Shown: in pieces, positions 7,259 to 15,465 of the stretch
Layout of the letters: each line of letters begins with the position of its first letter
How positions within the stretch are numbered: the stretch's first letter is position 1
Source: Polyangia bacterium
Lineage (GTDB): Bacteria; Myxococcota_A; Polyangia; Polyangiales; JAUICN01
Direction: 5' to 3'
Length of the DNA stretch: 64,000 nucleotides
Assembly (NCBI GenBank): GCA_030427835.1
Contig: JAUICN010000003.1
Span: forward strand, 164,965-228,964
Program-made: the position numbers and the translations under genes
The notes under the pieces: model-generated
Seen by the model: only the letters and a program-made list of their open reading frames with translations
The model's database searches: none
Told to the model about the DNA's origin: nothing

Positions 7259-10006
7259 CTAAAAGTACTGATCGAAGGAAGCGTAGACTGTGACGGGGGG
7301 GCGTTCGTTTCCGCGTAGGCCGTCGCTGCCGAGCCCATTGGGATCCCGGGTAAGCGGTATGCCCAGGTCCACGGAAAGCACCCCGGGTTGCACTCCCCCG
7401 TACTCGAAGTGGAATCGCAACCCGCCGCCGGCCTCCACCACACCACGGGTGCCACCCACGCCCACCGCGTCAAACACCGCACCGCCACCCACAAACGTGG
7501 CCCACTGCAGCTCCCTTAACCACACCAGGTGAAACACGTTGCCCGCCAGGTCACGCACAAAGGTAAACCGGTGCTCCACGGAACCGTAGGCACGGCCGCG
7601 GCCCACAAACTCATCCGTCTGCACACTGCGCAGCAAAAACGGATCCCCCAAACGCATCTGCTCTGCTGCCAGCGCGTCGCCCAACGTCCAACCCAGGCCC
7701 CCCACAAACACCCAACTGTGCCAAAGGCCCATGGGCCGTGTCAGGTTGCCGCGCACAGAACCGGAACCGGTCAACAACAACGAGCCGTCATCCCGAAATA
7801 CGGGGCCCAGTCGCCCACGCGCACTCCAGTAACCGCCCATGCGCGGATCGATGGAAAACACGCGGGTGTCCATTCCCACAGAGCCCTGCACCGAGGGCCT
7901 CCATCCCCCCTGGGCCTGATCCGCAAAACTGGAATGCAACCGGTCCAATCGAACTCCGGTGGACAAGAACCCCTGTCGACTGTTGTTGTGACGTTTGGGG
8001 CCCCACCCCGAAAGCAGGGACACCGAACCACCCGAAGCTGCCACATCGTGGAACAGGGCAAAGGCATATCCACGCTCCAGGTTGAAACGCCTGCGCATGG
8101 CAAAATCCAGAAACCCGGTCACCTGCCCCTCCGACACAAACGCGTTCAAGCCAAACCCACGCAACAGGGGTGGCCGCCAGGCGTGGGCCATGGCGTCGTC
8201 ACCCCGGGGGTGGCCCGCGGTGAGAGACGCATCCTGCTCCCTGGCTCCCCTTGGATCCACCATCACATCCTTCGAATCCAGGGCAGAGGTTTGCAAACTC
8301 GCAAGTGAAAACCCTGGCCCTTCACCGTCCCAGAGGTGCCCTCCCCCAGCCCCATCCACGCGAATCTCCACAGGTTCGTGACGAGGCAACCCCTGCCGTT
8401 CCACCTGAAGCGCGCCACCGACCCCACGCAACTGGTAGTTCACGGGTCGCAATGGGATCTCCAGCCACTCCTGCACATGGCTTGCAAGTCGCGGGTCCGC
8501 GGCGTGCAGAGCTTCTCGAGCCCGCTCCCCCGCCAACCATTGGCGCTGCACCTCCAACCAACGGGCCCCGGGTAACCCATCCCGGGCGCGTACCATCACA
8601 GCCCGTCCATGGGCACGCCTGCGCCAGGCCCGATCCGGGTCCTCCCCAAATACATCCAACGCCCCCGGCGCCCCTTGCATCACATCCGCAAAGGGCACCT
8701 GCGGCGCGTACAGCAACTGGTCCACCGCCGGGTGAAACGAGGCAAAGCGAACCAGATCCCCTGCCGACTTCGCATCACCATCGGTTTCGTGGTCCAACCA
8801 CAGCGACGCACGCAACTCCGATGCCCAGCCCACATCCCCAGCAGGTTCGCCCTGAAACGTTTCCTCCATCACACGGGTGTACTGAGCCAAGCGAATGGCC
8901 CTTCCGTGCAACTCAAGGGCCGCCCTCACAGGAAAAATCTGAAACGCCCGGTCCGACACCGCCACAAGGCCAGGCATCGATGCCGCAAGCTCCAACCGGG
9001 AAGGCACCTGAACAAACACGGGGGGCGCCACCGCCCCTCGCTCCAAATCCACAGGGCTTCCCCCATCCGAAAGCACACGGCGCGCCGTTGCCATTTCCTT
9101 TCGTACCCGTGTCACCGTTTTTCGACGCAACGGATCACGCAACCCGTCACCATCCAAATCCCCCATGGGAGTGGCGGACCAGAAGACTCCCGTTGGGCCG
9201 TCACCCGGGGTGCCGTCTGTTTTCAATGGGTGGGGCCACCAACGGCCTGCCGCAAACAATGGCGCAAATGGGCCCGTCACCTCCACATGCCCATCACCCT
9301 GGGCCCGCTTCCCACCCACAAGCCATTCCAACCCACGGGGGGCAAACACCCGCACCCGGTGGGGTACCCGAAATCGCCACCGATCCCCGTTGACCACCAG
9401 CGGGTACCAGGGTGCCCCCAGGGTCAGCTGCCCCCTTGCCACCCCATGACGCCCGTACCGCTGTGGCACCTGAAGCACAACGGTGTAACGCAACTCCGCC
9501 TGGACCGTGGACCGCTCCCCACCGTTTTCTACCGGAGGATCAAAGCAAACCCTACGACCAAACTCGGAGCCCACCGAACCCTGCCGCACCCCATCCAGAT
9601 CCACGGGTTGCCCGTTCCAACGCATGGACCGAAACCGCAGCGCTCCGAGCGACACCCCCCTGGGGAACACCCAACGAAAGTTCTGCTCGTTCAATTGGGA
9701 GGGCACCCGTTCCACCCGCGAGAAATGGCTCCACAGACACAGCGGTACCCCTGCGCCCTGGGAGGCCGGCCCCGACTCTCCTTGCCACTGCAATTCTTGC
9801 CGCCTGAGGATGACCGACACATGGGCCACCAGTTCCCGGGGAGCCCCTTGCCCGTCCACCGCAATCCGGTATCCCAGGGGCTCCCAGCCCCCATTGAACA
9901 CCGCCCTCTCCTGCGCCGCAACCGGCACCCCATTGAAGAAACATGGCAGCAGGGCACCCATCGCTAACATCCACAGCCCGACCCAACGGTGTTGCTGGCG
10001 CCTCAC
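7259..10006 (-). CDS. outer-membrane beta-barrel protein, Omp85/surface-antigen-like
   Basis: A protein of about 915 residues that I place only loosely. From a GTG at 10006 it begins with a positively charged stretch, a hydrophobic segment and an Ala-rich cleavage site (PVAAQE), so it is exported. The last 300 residues alternate polar and aromatic residues in amphipathic strands and end in an aromatic residue (SFDQYF), as outer-membrane barrels of the Omp85/two-partner secretion group do. No POTRA domains and no HExxH motif were recognised in the middle part. A longer open frame reaches 10135, but it would place 43 low-complexity residues over a repeat array, so the internal GTG is preferred. 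Substrate and partner are unknown. Confidence 0.7.
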   Translation of the reverse strand: MRRQQHRWVGLWMLAMGALLPCFFNGVPVAAQERAVFNGGWEPLGYRIAVDGQGAPRELVAHVSVILRRQELQWQGESGPASQGAGVPLCLWSHFSRVERVPSQLNEQNFRWVFPRGVSLGALRFRSMRWNGQPVDLDGVRQGSVGSEFGRRVCFDPPVENGGERSTVQAELRYTVVLQVPQRYGRHGVARGQLTLGAPWYPLVVNGDRWRFRVPHRVRVFAPRGLEWLVGGKRAQGDGHVEVTGPFAPLFAAGRWWPHPLKTDGTPGDGPTGVFWSATPMGDLDGDGLRDPLRRKTVTRVRKEMATARRVLSDGGSPVDLERGAVAPPVFVQVPSRLELAASMPGLVAVSDRAFQIFPVRAALELHGRAIRLAQYTRVMEETFQGEPAGDVGWASELRASLWLDHETDGDAKSAGDLVRFASFHPAVDQLLYAPQVPFADVMQGAPGALDVFGEDPDRAWRRRAHGRAVMVRARDGLPGARWLEVQRQWLAGERAREALHAADPRLASHVQEWLEIPLRPVNYQLRGVGGALQVERQGLPRHEPVEIRVDGAGGGHLWDGEGPGFSLASLQTSALDSKDVMVDPRGAREQDASLTAGHPRGDDAMAHAWRPPLLRGFGLNAFVSEGQVTGFLDFAMRRRFNLERGYAFALFHDVAASGGSVSLLSGWGPKRHNNSRQGFLSTGVRLDRLHSSFADQAQGGWRPSVQGSVGMDTRVFSIDPRMGGYWSARGRLGPVFRDDGSLLLTGSGSVRGNLTRPMGLWHSWVFVGGLGWTLGDALAAEQMRLGDPFLLRSVQTDEFVGRGRAYGSVEHRFTFVRDLAGNVFHLVWLRELQWATFVGGGAVFDAVGVGGTRGVVEAGGGLRFHFEYGGVQPGVLSVDLGIPLTRDPNGLGSDGLRGNERPPVTVYASFDQYF

Positions 10007-10055
10007 GCGAATGCTACCCGCTCCCTGTTTCTGCCCGACGCCGCCCCTCGGGACA

Positions 10056-10130
10056 GGATTGCGCAGCACACCACAGCACGGGATGCTACTGCGTAGGAAG
10101 CCACGGCGCAGAACGTCACGGCACAGGACA
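10056..10130. repeat. degenerate tandem repeat, 15-bp period, five units
   Basis: Units in register are GGATTGCGCAGCACA, CCACAGCACGGGATG, CTACTGCGTAGGAAG, CCACGGCGCAGAACG and TCACGGCACAGGACA, approximating YYACNGCRYAGGANG. They lie between the divergent starts of the barrel-protein gene (10006, minus) and the small membrane-protein gene (10169, plus), where both promoters should be. The array is either a multi-site operator or one of the 15-bp microrepeats that recur in this window. Confidence 0.65.
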
Positions 10131-10168
10131 ACCACACCTTGGACGATCCAACCCCCGAACCTTCACAC

Positions 10169-10465
10169 ATGCCCACAACAGAACAGGCTCCCCCTGGGGA
10201 ACCCACAAGCCTGTTGACGTCGGTGCCCTGGGTAGGCGCTGCACTCATCCTGGCCACGGCCCTCATCGTGCTCCTAGTGTTGCACACAATGGCACGGCAG
10301 CTGGAACGCAAGACAAGGAAACGCACCGAAGAGGCACTGGCAAAATACAACGCAGAAACACAACAACGCACTGAAACAACCCCCACCCAGCCCCCGTCCC
10401 CAACTCACTGCGCAAACCCGGCGCCCACGGCAAACTCGGCACCGTCCTCCCCCGGGAACGTGTAG
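10169..10465 (+). CDS. small single-pass membrane protein, unknown function
   Basis: A 98-residue predicted protein. After a short polar N-terminus it has one transmembrane helix (about 22-40, with WVGAALILATALIVLLVL). A charged helical stretch follows (QLERKTRKRTEEALAKYNAE), then a Pro/Thr-rich tail. A longer form starting at a TTG at 10139 is possible. The stop is 14 bases before the amidotransferase-like gene, so the two are probably co-transcribed. I do not recognise a family. The charged helix after the membrane segment suggests a cytoplasmic coiled coil, but small proteins of this kind are easily miscalled. Confidence 0.5.
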   Translation: MPTTEQAPPGEPTSLLTSVPWVGAALILATALIVLLVLHTMARQLERKTRKRTEEALAKYNAETQQRTETTPTQPPSPTHCANPAPTANSAPSSPGNV

Positions 10466-10479
10466 GATGGGATCACCCC

Positions 10480-11265
10480 ATGGCCACACTCATCGGATAC
10501 ATCGCCCAGGACAGGGAGGAACTCTCCCCACGATTGCAAGCTGTCGCAGAAACCCTACGCGCCACCCATGCCGCCACCGCCTGGGGGGTAGGCTTCTACC
10601 AGGGGGGTGAAGTACTCCACAAAAAGAAGCCGCTCACCTCTCCCACGGATGACCCCACCACCCAGGATCCCTCGTCCACCCCGGGCGCCATCCCTCCCCC
10701 CTGGCACGAACTGGTGGAGGGTGTACGCACCCCCTGTGCCCTGTTCCACGCCCGGCTGAGGACCGTGGGAGACTTTCGGGCAGAAAACACACAACCCTTT
10801 CGCTTCGGGTCCTGGAACTTCGCCCACCACGGAACCCTGCACGGGTTTGAGCAACTTCGGGAGCCCATGCTCGCCCACTGCCCTGACTTCATCGCCCGCA
10901 ACGTGCGCGGCAACTCCGACAGCGAGCTCCTTTTCCACTGGCTGCTTTCATTCATTCGAGAACATACGCCCCTGGACCGACTCGACCCCGAAGCCCGCGC
11001 CCTCACCCAGGGCGTTCAAGAGGGCATCGCCCAATTGCAGCAACTCTGTCGCTCCAAGGACCTGCCCCGTGCCGGCGTCACCTCCATTCTCACCAACGGG
11101 CGAGCGCTCTACACCCTCTCGGACGAGCGTTCCTTTCAGCTCCTGGCAGACAAAAAGGATCCCTTCACCATCGTCGCCGACGTCAAACCAAACGGTGCCC
11201 CCCTGAGGCAACTCCAGAAAATCACCGCCACCGAGCCGCCAGAGATCCTCTCCACACTCGAATAG
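10480..11265 (+). CDS. class II glutamine amidotransferase-like protein lacking the N-terminal Cys
   Basis: A 261-residue protein of the YafJ-like GATase type 2 family. Conserved stretches are the FRFGSWNFAHHGTLHGF block (residues about 108-124) and RNVRGNSDSELLFHWLL (about 140-157), which in active enzymes shape the glutamine pocket. In the family the catalytic nucleophile is Cys2, exposed after Met removal. Here the protein begins Met-Ala-Thr-Leu-Ile-Gly, and no alternative start would place a Cys there. A low-complexity insert (PTDDPTTQDPSSTPG) is also present. It is therefore probably a binding or scaffold protein, or has lost hydrolase activity. It follows the small membrane protein and precedes cutA. 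Confidence 0.8.
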   Translation: MATLIGYIAQDREELSPRLQAVAETLRATHAATAWGVGFYQGGEVLHKKKPLTSPTDDPTTQDPSSTPGAIPPPWHELVEGVRTPCALFHARLRTVGDFRAENTQPFRFGSWNFAHHGTLHGFEQLREPMLAHCPDFIARNVRGNSDSELLFHWLLSFIREHTPLDRLDPEARALTQGVQEGIAQLQQLCRSKDLPRAGVTSILTNGRALYTLSDERSFQLLADKKDPFTIVADVKPNGAPLRQLQKITATEPPEILSTLE

Positions 11266-11316
11266 GCAAACCGCACCACCCCTACAATTCACACCGCCGA
11301 AACACGCCCCACCGCC

Positions 11317-11643
11317 ATGCCCGAAGACACCCCCATCCTTGTGCTCACCACCGTGAACACGGTCGACAGCGGTACCATGCTCGCGAACAAACTGGTGGAA
11401 CAACGCCTGGCTGCCTGCGTTTCCACCCTACCCCCCATGCAATCCACCTACCGCTGGCAGGGTGAACTGTGCACCGAAACCGAACAACTCCTGCTCATCA
11501 AAAGCACCCGTGCCGTTCAGGCCCATTTACTCTCTGAGCTGGAACGGCTCCACCCCTACGAAACCCCCGAAATCCTCGTGCTCAACCCCGCAGAAGTCTC
11601 TCCGGCCTATGCCCGTTGGCTGGCGGAGTCGATCACGCCCTAG
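11317..11643 (+). CDS. cutA: divalent-cation tolerance protein CutA
   Basis: A 108-residue protein of the usual CutA length. Family landmarks are VLTTVNTVDSGTMLANKLVEQRLAACVS at the N-terminus, YRWQGEL in the middle, and LHPYETPEILVL followed by YARWLAES at the end. CutA forms compact trimers with a ferredoxin-like fold. It has been linked to copper tolerance in E. coli, though its true role is unclear. The gene lies 51 bases after the amidotransferase-like gene and converges on the next gene with a 3-base gap. Confidence 0.93.
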   Translation: MPEDTPILVLTTVNTVDSGTMLANKLVEQRLAACVSTLPPMQSTYRWQGELCTETEQLLLIKSTRAVQAHLLSELERLHPYETPEILVLNPAEVSPAYARWLAESITP

Positions 11644-11646
11644 GCA

Positions 11647-12528
11647 CTACTGGGGCGAAGCTCCCCGGCGAATGCGCAGTTGAATCGAAGACAGCTGCCT
11701 TCGTGCGCCGGGTGCGTACATGGAGTGGGGCCATTTGCGGAGCAACGTACGCAGATGTTTGCGCGCAGACTCAAGCCGACCACGCGCCTCCTCGATCTGA
11801 ACCAACAGCCACGTCCCATCGTCCTGCAGATCGCGCTGGGTCTGCTGTTGACTTACCTTTTCGGCATAGGTCGCCGCCCGTTCGTTGTTGCCCAAACGGA
11901 ATAGGGCACGGGACAAATACCATTCCACCTCCGGTTGGTGGTACCCCCCCTGCATCCATTGCAGGGACTTCTCAAGCGTGGTGGAGGACTCCGAGAACCG
12001 GCCCGATTCAAAGAGCTCCGCCCCCCGTCGAAACGCATCCTGGGAAAGCTCCCTACGAAACCGGGCCGCCACATCAGCAAACAGTGCGGCCTCCACAGGC
12101 GAAAGCTCAAGCCCCTGGACTTGCTCGTACTGGACCAACATTTCTTCGCGCTTGGATTCACGAACCAACCCGTACAGGGCCTGGGTCCGGGCCTGGGCCT
12201 CCTTGCGTCGCTCCCCGTATTGGGCCTGTTGAAGCAACTCCTCCCGCAACTGGGCCGCCTCACGGGAGGCCGTCTCCTGCCGCATTTCCACCTCGCTCAT
12301 TCGGGATTCCGTGGCGAGCTTCAGCCCCAAAAACGACAACACCGCAAACAACACGTAGGCCACCGCACCATTCACCGCAAAACGCCGTTCTCCGGAAGAT
12401 TGCCGCTTGGCAATGGCTTTCATGTCCGCCGCAAGGCTCGAGATCAGGTTGTTGGTCTTGATAATCAGGCCCCGGGACTCAATGACCTCCTTGCGGATCT
12501 CCGCGATTTCCTCATCAAACTCACGCAT
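11647..12528 (-). CDS. membrane-anchored coiled-coil / TPR-like protein
   Basis: A 293-residue protein. An N-terminal charged helix (1-48) is followed by one transmembrane segment (about 53-70, VAYVLFAVLSFLGLKLA), a long Glu/Gln/Arg-rich coiled coil (about 73-130) and a helical C-terminal half. In that half, LFESGRFSESSTTLEKSL, YLSRALFRLGNNERAATYAEK and ARGRLESARKHLRTLLRKWP look like tetratricopeptide-type helix pairs. It resembles coiled-coil/TPR scaffold proteins of the envelope (compare YbgF/CpoB), but identity is not established. It is transcribed divergently from the lipoprotein gene at 12583. Confidence 0.65.
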   Translation of the reverse strand: MREFDEEIAEIRKEVIESRGLIIKTNNLISSLAADMKAIAKRQSSGERRFAVNGAVAYVLFAVLSFLGLKLATESRMSEVEMRQETASREAAQLREELLQQAQYGERRKEAQARTQALYGLVRESKREEMLVQYEQVQGLELSPVEAALFADVAARFRRELSQDAFRRGAELFESGRFSESSTTLEKSLQWMQGGYHQPEVEWYLSRALFRLGNNERAATYAEKVSQQQTQRDLQDDGTWLLVQIEEARGRLESARKHLRTLLRKWPHSMYAPGARRQLSSIQLRIRRGASPQ

Positions 12529-12582
12529 CGCCCAAACCTATCCTGTTTGACGCCCCCGTGCAGGCCGCGTAGGCAAGCGTCC

Positions 12583-13017
12583 ATGGAACGCCTCGTAGCC
12601 CATTTCGCCCGACCTCTCACAGGCCCGCTCGCTTTTGCTGCATTGGCTTTCCTGGCCACCGCCTGCGGGGGCCCCAAACAATACGAGCTACTGGGTACGC
12701 CCACCGCCCCAGGGACAGACGGAATCATTCAGCTAGAAGAAGTGGAGGGCAACAACCATCTGCTCACCATCACCCTGCGCAACCTTGTCCCACCCAGGCG
12801 GCTGGACGGAAACCTTCGCAGCTACGCGGTGTGGCTCCAGGTTCCGGGCCAGGCCATCCGTGCGGGCAACCTGGAATACAACGACAAAAGCCGTCAGGGC
12901 ACGCTTGTAGCCACCACCCCCTACACCAAGTTCACCCTTCTAATTACTGCGGAGCGTAGCGACACACCCAATCGCCCCGGCAACACCATCGTCATCGAGC
13001 AAAAAATCTCACTGTAG
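12583..13017 (+). CDS. small lipoprotein, unknown function
   Basis: A 144-residue protein with a clear type II signal peptide: positive N-terminus, hydrophobic core and lipobox LATAC (Cys28) followed by GG. The mature part looks like a single beta-sandwich, with alternating strands such as HLLTITLRNLVPP and YAVWLQVPGQAI. The open frame extends further upstream, but that part overlaps the opposite-strand gene and lacks a signal, so ATG 12583 is chosen. Gly at +2 and +3 after the Cys argues against inner-membrane retention, so the outer membrane is likely. It is followed by efp after 56 bases. Confidence 0.75.
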   Translation: MERLVAHFARPLTGPLAFAALAFLATACGGPKQYELLGTPTAPGTDGIIQLEEVEGNNHLLTITLRNLVPPRRLDGNLRSYAVWLQVPGQAIRAGNLEYNDKSRQGTLVATTPYTKFTLLITAERSDTPNRPGNTIVIEQKISL

Positions 13018-13028
13018 GCACCCAGAGG

Positions 13029-13058
13029 CCCTGTCTTTCTAGCCCCTATCTTTCTAGT
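13029..13058. repeat. 15-bp tandem duplication upstream of efp
   Basis: CCCTGTCTTTCTAGC is followed at once by CCCTATCTTTCTAGT, with 13 of 15 positions identical. The pair lies in the short gap between the lipoprotein stop and the EF-P start codon, 16 bases before that ATG. It therefore falls in the 5' leader or translation-initiation region of efp. Confidence 0.75.
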
Positions 13059-13073
13059 CAAGGAACGGTTCCC

Positions 13074-13637
13074 ATGTACGACACTTCCGATATCAAAAAA
13101 GGCCTCAAGGTCGTCTTCGACGGCGCCCCCTACACCGTGGTGGAGTTCCAGTTTGTGAAGCCCGGCAAGGGCCAGGCCTTCACCCGAACCAAGTTCAAAA
13201 ACCTGGTGACCGGATCCACCCTGGAGCGAACCTTCAAGAGTGGCGAAAAGCTGGCCCCCGCGGACACCGAGGAGCGGGACATGCAGTTCCTCTACCGGGA
13301 GGGAGACCAGTGGGTGTTCATGGACGTCAGCACCTACGACCAGGTCCTGGTCCAGGACGAGCAGATGGACGACACCCGCGGCTACCTTGTGGATGGCACC
13401 CAAGTCACCGTGCTGTTCTACCTGCAACGGCCCATTCAAATCACACCCCCCACCTTCGTGGAGCTCGCCGTCACCCACACCGAGCCCGGCTTCAAGGGCG
13501 ACACCTCCAGCAGCATCACCAAGCCCGCCACCATGGAAACGGGGCTCGAAGTGGGCGTGCCTCCCTTCATCAACATCGGTGAAGTTCTGAAAATCGACAC
13601 CCGCACCGGGGAATATGTCGAGCGCGTCAAAAAATAG
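13074..13637 (+). CDS. efp: translation elongation factor P
   Basis: A 187-residue EF-P with the usual three beta-barrel domains: KOW-like 1-63, OB 64-127 and OB C-terminal. EF-P enters ribosomes stalled on consecutive prolines and helps peptide-bond formation. The tip loop reads VKPGKGQAF, with Lys32 as the residue that EpmA beta-lysylates in enteric bacteria. The C-terminal signature (SITKPATMETGLEVGVPPFINIGEVLKIDTRTGEY) is intact. The modifying enzyme gene epmA follows and overlaps it. The start ATG at 13074 is preceded by AAGGAACGG. Confidence 0.96.
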   Translation: MYDTSDIKKGLKVVFDGAPYTVVEFQFVKPGKGQAFTRTKFKNLVTGSTLERTFKSGEKLAPADTEERDMQFLYREGDQWVFMDVSTYDQVLVQDEQMDDTRGYLVDGTQVTVLFYLQRPIQITPPTFVELAVTHTEPGFKGDTSSSITKPATMETGLEVGVPPFINIGEVLKIDTRTGEYVERVKK

Positions 13638-14604
13638 CGCGCCCCCTGAAGCTCAAATGAAACCCATTTCCGTGGGCGGCGTCCGTGAACGCCACCACAT
13701 GCTGCGCACGATTCGCGCCTACTTCCAGGAACAGGATTTTCTGGAGGTGAGCACACCCATGCTCGTGCCAAGCCCCGGCACCGAAGTCCATATTGAAAGC
13801 CCCCAGGTCCATGGCCTGGCAGCCCACCCCCTGTGGCTTGCCCCAAGCCCTGAACTTCAAATGAAGCAGCTACTCACCCAGGGGTACGAGCGCATCTTTC
13901 AAATCGCCCACGCCGTCCGGGCCGAAGAACAGGGCGACCGCCACGAACCCGAGTTCGCCATGCTTGAGTGGTACCGAACCACCCCGGACCTCAACACCCT
14001 GATGGACGACACCGTCGAGCTTGTGCGGCGCACGGCCCGGGCCCTTACCGGTGCCGAAACCGTGGCACTAAACGGCCGATCCATCCCCCTTTCAGGCCCC
14101 TGGAGCGTGCGTACCATCGAAAGCCTTTACGCCGAACACGGGTACGACGCATTCACCCTGGCCCAGCACAACGAAACCGAGTTTTTTCAGGTCTACGTCG
14201 ACCGCATCGAACCCCGCCTGGGGTGGGGCAAGCCCACCCTCGTCACCGAGTGGCCCGCTCCCTTTGCTTCCATGGCCCAACGCAATCCTAAGAATCCCAG
14301 GGTCTGTGATCGTTTTGAGGCCTATGTGGGTGGCATCGAACTCTGCAACGGCTTTGTGGAACTCACCGACCCCGTCGAGCAAGAACAACGGTTCCGTGAA
14401 GCCTCAGAAAAACGGGTGCGCCTAGGAAAATCCCCCTACCCCATCGACACCCAGTTCATCGCCGCCCTCAAACGCGGCATGCCCCCATCCTCTGGCAACG
14501 CCCTGGGCCTCGACCGCCTCCTCATGCTCTGCACCGGCGCCCCCCGAATCCAAGACATCATCGCCTTCCCCCAACGAAGCATGGCTCCGCTCCGTTCTCC
14601 TTAG
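13615..14604 (+). CDS. epmA: EF-P--(R)-beta-lysine ligase EpmA (GenX/PoxA)
   Basis: A 329-residue class II lysyl-tRNA-synthetase paralogue without the anticodon-binding domain, close to E. coli EpmA in length (325). Visible motifs are motif 2 (EEQGDRHEPEFAMLEWYRT), the binding stretch RFEAYVGGIELCNGFVELTDP and motif 3 (SSGNALGLDRLLMLCTG). It activates (R)-beta-lysine and joins it to the EF-P tip lysine. The first ATG overlaps the end of efp by 23 bases, implying translational coupling; an alternative ATG lies at 13657. EpmB, which makes beta-lysine, is not in the window. The gene converges on mazG with a 4-base overlap. Confidence 0.93.
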   Translation: MSSASKNSAPPEAQMKPISVGGVRERHHMLRTIRAYFQEQDFLEVSTPMLVPSPGTEVHIESPQVHGLAAHPLWLAPSPELQMKQLLTQGYERIFQIAHAVRAEEQGDRHEPEFAMLEWYRTTPDLNTLMDDTVELVRRTARALTGAETVALNGRSIPLSGPWSVRTIESLYAEHGYDAFTLAQHNETEFFQVYVDRIEPRLGWGKPTLVTEWPAPFASMAQRNPKNPRVCDRFEAYVGGIELCNGFVELTDPVEQEQRFREASEKRVRLGKSPYPIDTQFIAALKRGMPPSSGNALGLDRLLMLCTGAPRIQDIIAFPQRSMAPLRSP

Positions 14605-15281
14605 GGCGTGGGGTCCGCCTTGTTCTCAGCGGCGCTCACGTCGTCGGAAAAGCGGTCGATGGATTCCCGGAGGGCGGCCTCGGGATCGACTCCCTGCCCG
14701 GCGCTCCAGGCTGCCAGGGCAAACAGCAAATTCCCTATTTGCTGTGAAGGAAGTTGCTCCTGAAGCGCGTCCCACCCTGGAATCGCTGGGGTCTCGGGTT
14801 GCACGCCCACGGCCTGGGCCTTTTCCACCACCCGGGTGGCCCGCAATAGGGCAGGCATGGCCCGGGGAACGCCATCCAGCACGCCAGCGCCGGGTTTTCG
14901 CCCTGAATCCTTCCGCTCCTCGGCTTTCACCGCCTCCCAGCTCGAAAGCGCTTGAGCTCCGTCCCCGGCCCTCGGAGCATCGCCAAACACGTGGGGGTGG
15001 CGGCGGATGAGCTTGGAGGAAATGCCCTCCGCCACGTCCTGCACGTCAAACCACCCCTCACGCCGGGCCAGGGCCGACAAAAACACCACCTGGAGCATCA
15101 GATCCCCCAACTCTTCCTGGAGATCCTCCGGATCTCCCCGATCGATGGCATCCACCACCTCGTAGGCCTCCTCAAGTACGTACGCCCGAAGGGTTTGGGG
15201 CGTCTGTTCCCGGTCCCAGGGGCACCCTTGCGGCGCCAAAAGGCGCTCCATCACGTCCACCAGCCCCTGAAATTGGTCCAT
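14601..15281 (-). CDS. mazG: nucleoside triphosphate pyrophosphohydrolase MazG
   Basis: A 226-residue all-alpha NTP pyrophosphatase. The family start is present (QGLVDVMERLLAPQGCPWDREQT). The magnesium-binding EExxE...ExxD pattern lies in LEEAYEVVDAID and LQEELGDLMLQVVF, and KLIRRHPHVFG follows. In E. coli, MazG removes non-canonical NTPs and influences (p)ppGpp levels and survival in starvation. The second half is shorter and less conserved than the tandem-domain E. coli form. Its 3' end overlaps epmA by 4 bases on the opposite strand. It is divergent from the TetR gene. Confidence 0.92.
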   Translation of the reverse strand: MDQFQGLVDVMERLLAPQGCPWDREQTPQTLRAYVLEEAYEVVDAIDRGDPEDLQEELGDLMLQVVFLSALARREGWFDVQDVAEGISSKLIRRHPHVFGDAPRAGDGAQALSSWEAVKAEERKDSGRKPGAGVLDGVPRAMPALLRATRVVEKAQAVGVQPETPAIPGWDALQEQLPSQQIGNLLFALAAWSAGQGVDPEAALRESIDRFSDDVSAAENKADPTP

Positions 15282-15353
15282 GGCCCTGCCCTACAACAAA
15301 CCCCGACAAACGCCCAACAAACAAAACGTCCTAAATTTGAGACAAAATGTGAA

Positions 15354-15388
15354 TGATATCGATCAGTTTCGTGAGCATGATACCGATC
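15354..15388. promoter_or_regulatory. direct repeat TGATAYCGATC, candidate TetR-family operator
   Basis: TGATATCGATC at 15354-15364 and TGATACCGATC at 15378-15388 are spaced 24 bases start to start, about two helical turns. They lie in the AT-rich 180-base gap between divergent mazG and the TetR-type regulator gene. The first copy includes the palindrome GATATC/ATCGAT. The position suits autoregulation by the adjacent repressor, but this is inference. Confidence 0.45.
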
Positions 15389-15465
15389 TAGGGCAATAAA
15401 TCCGTGACAACTCCCCAATTAAAGCTACATTTCTGACCGGCCACCCCTATTAGAAAGAAGTGAAC

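Noticed and set aside
8251-9393. Long open frame opposite the outer-membrane protein gene
   Set aside because: It is Pro/His/Arg-rich nonsense on the reverse of a GC-rich gene, with no domain and no start signal; a shadow.
15292-15460. Small RNA or riboswitch in the mazG/TetR gap
   Set aside because: Only direct repeats and AT-rich sequence were seen; no stable stem-loop followed by T residues.
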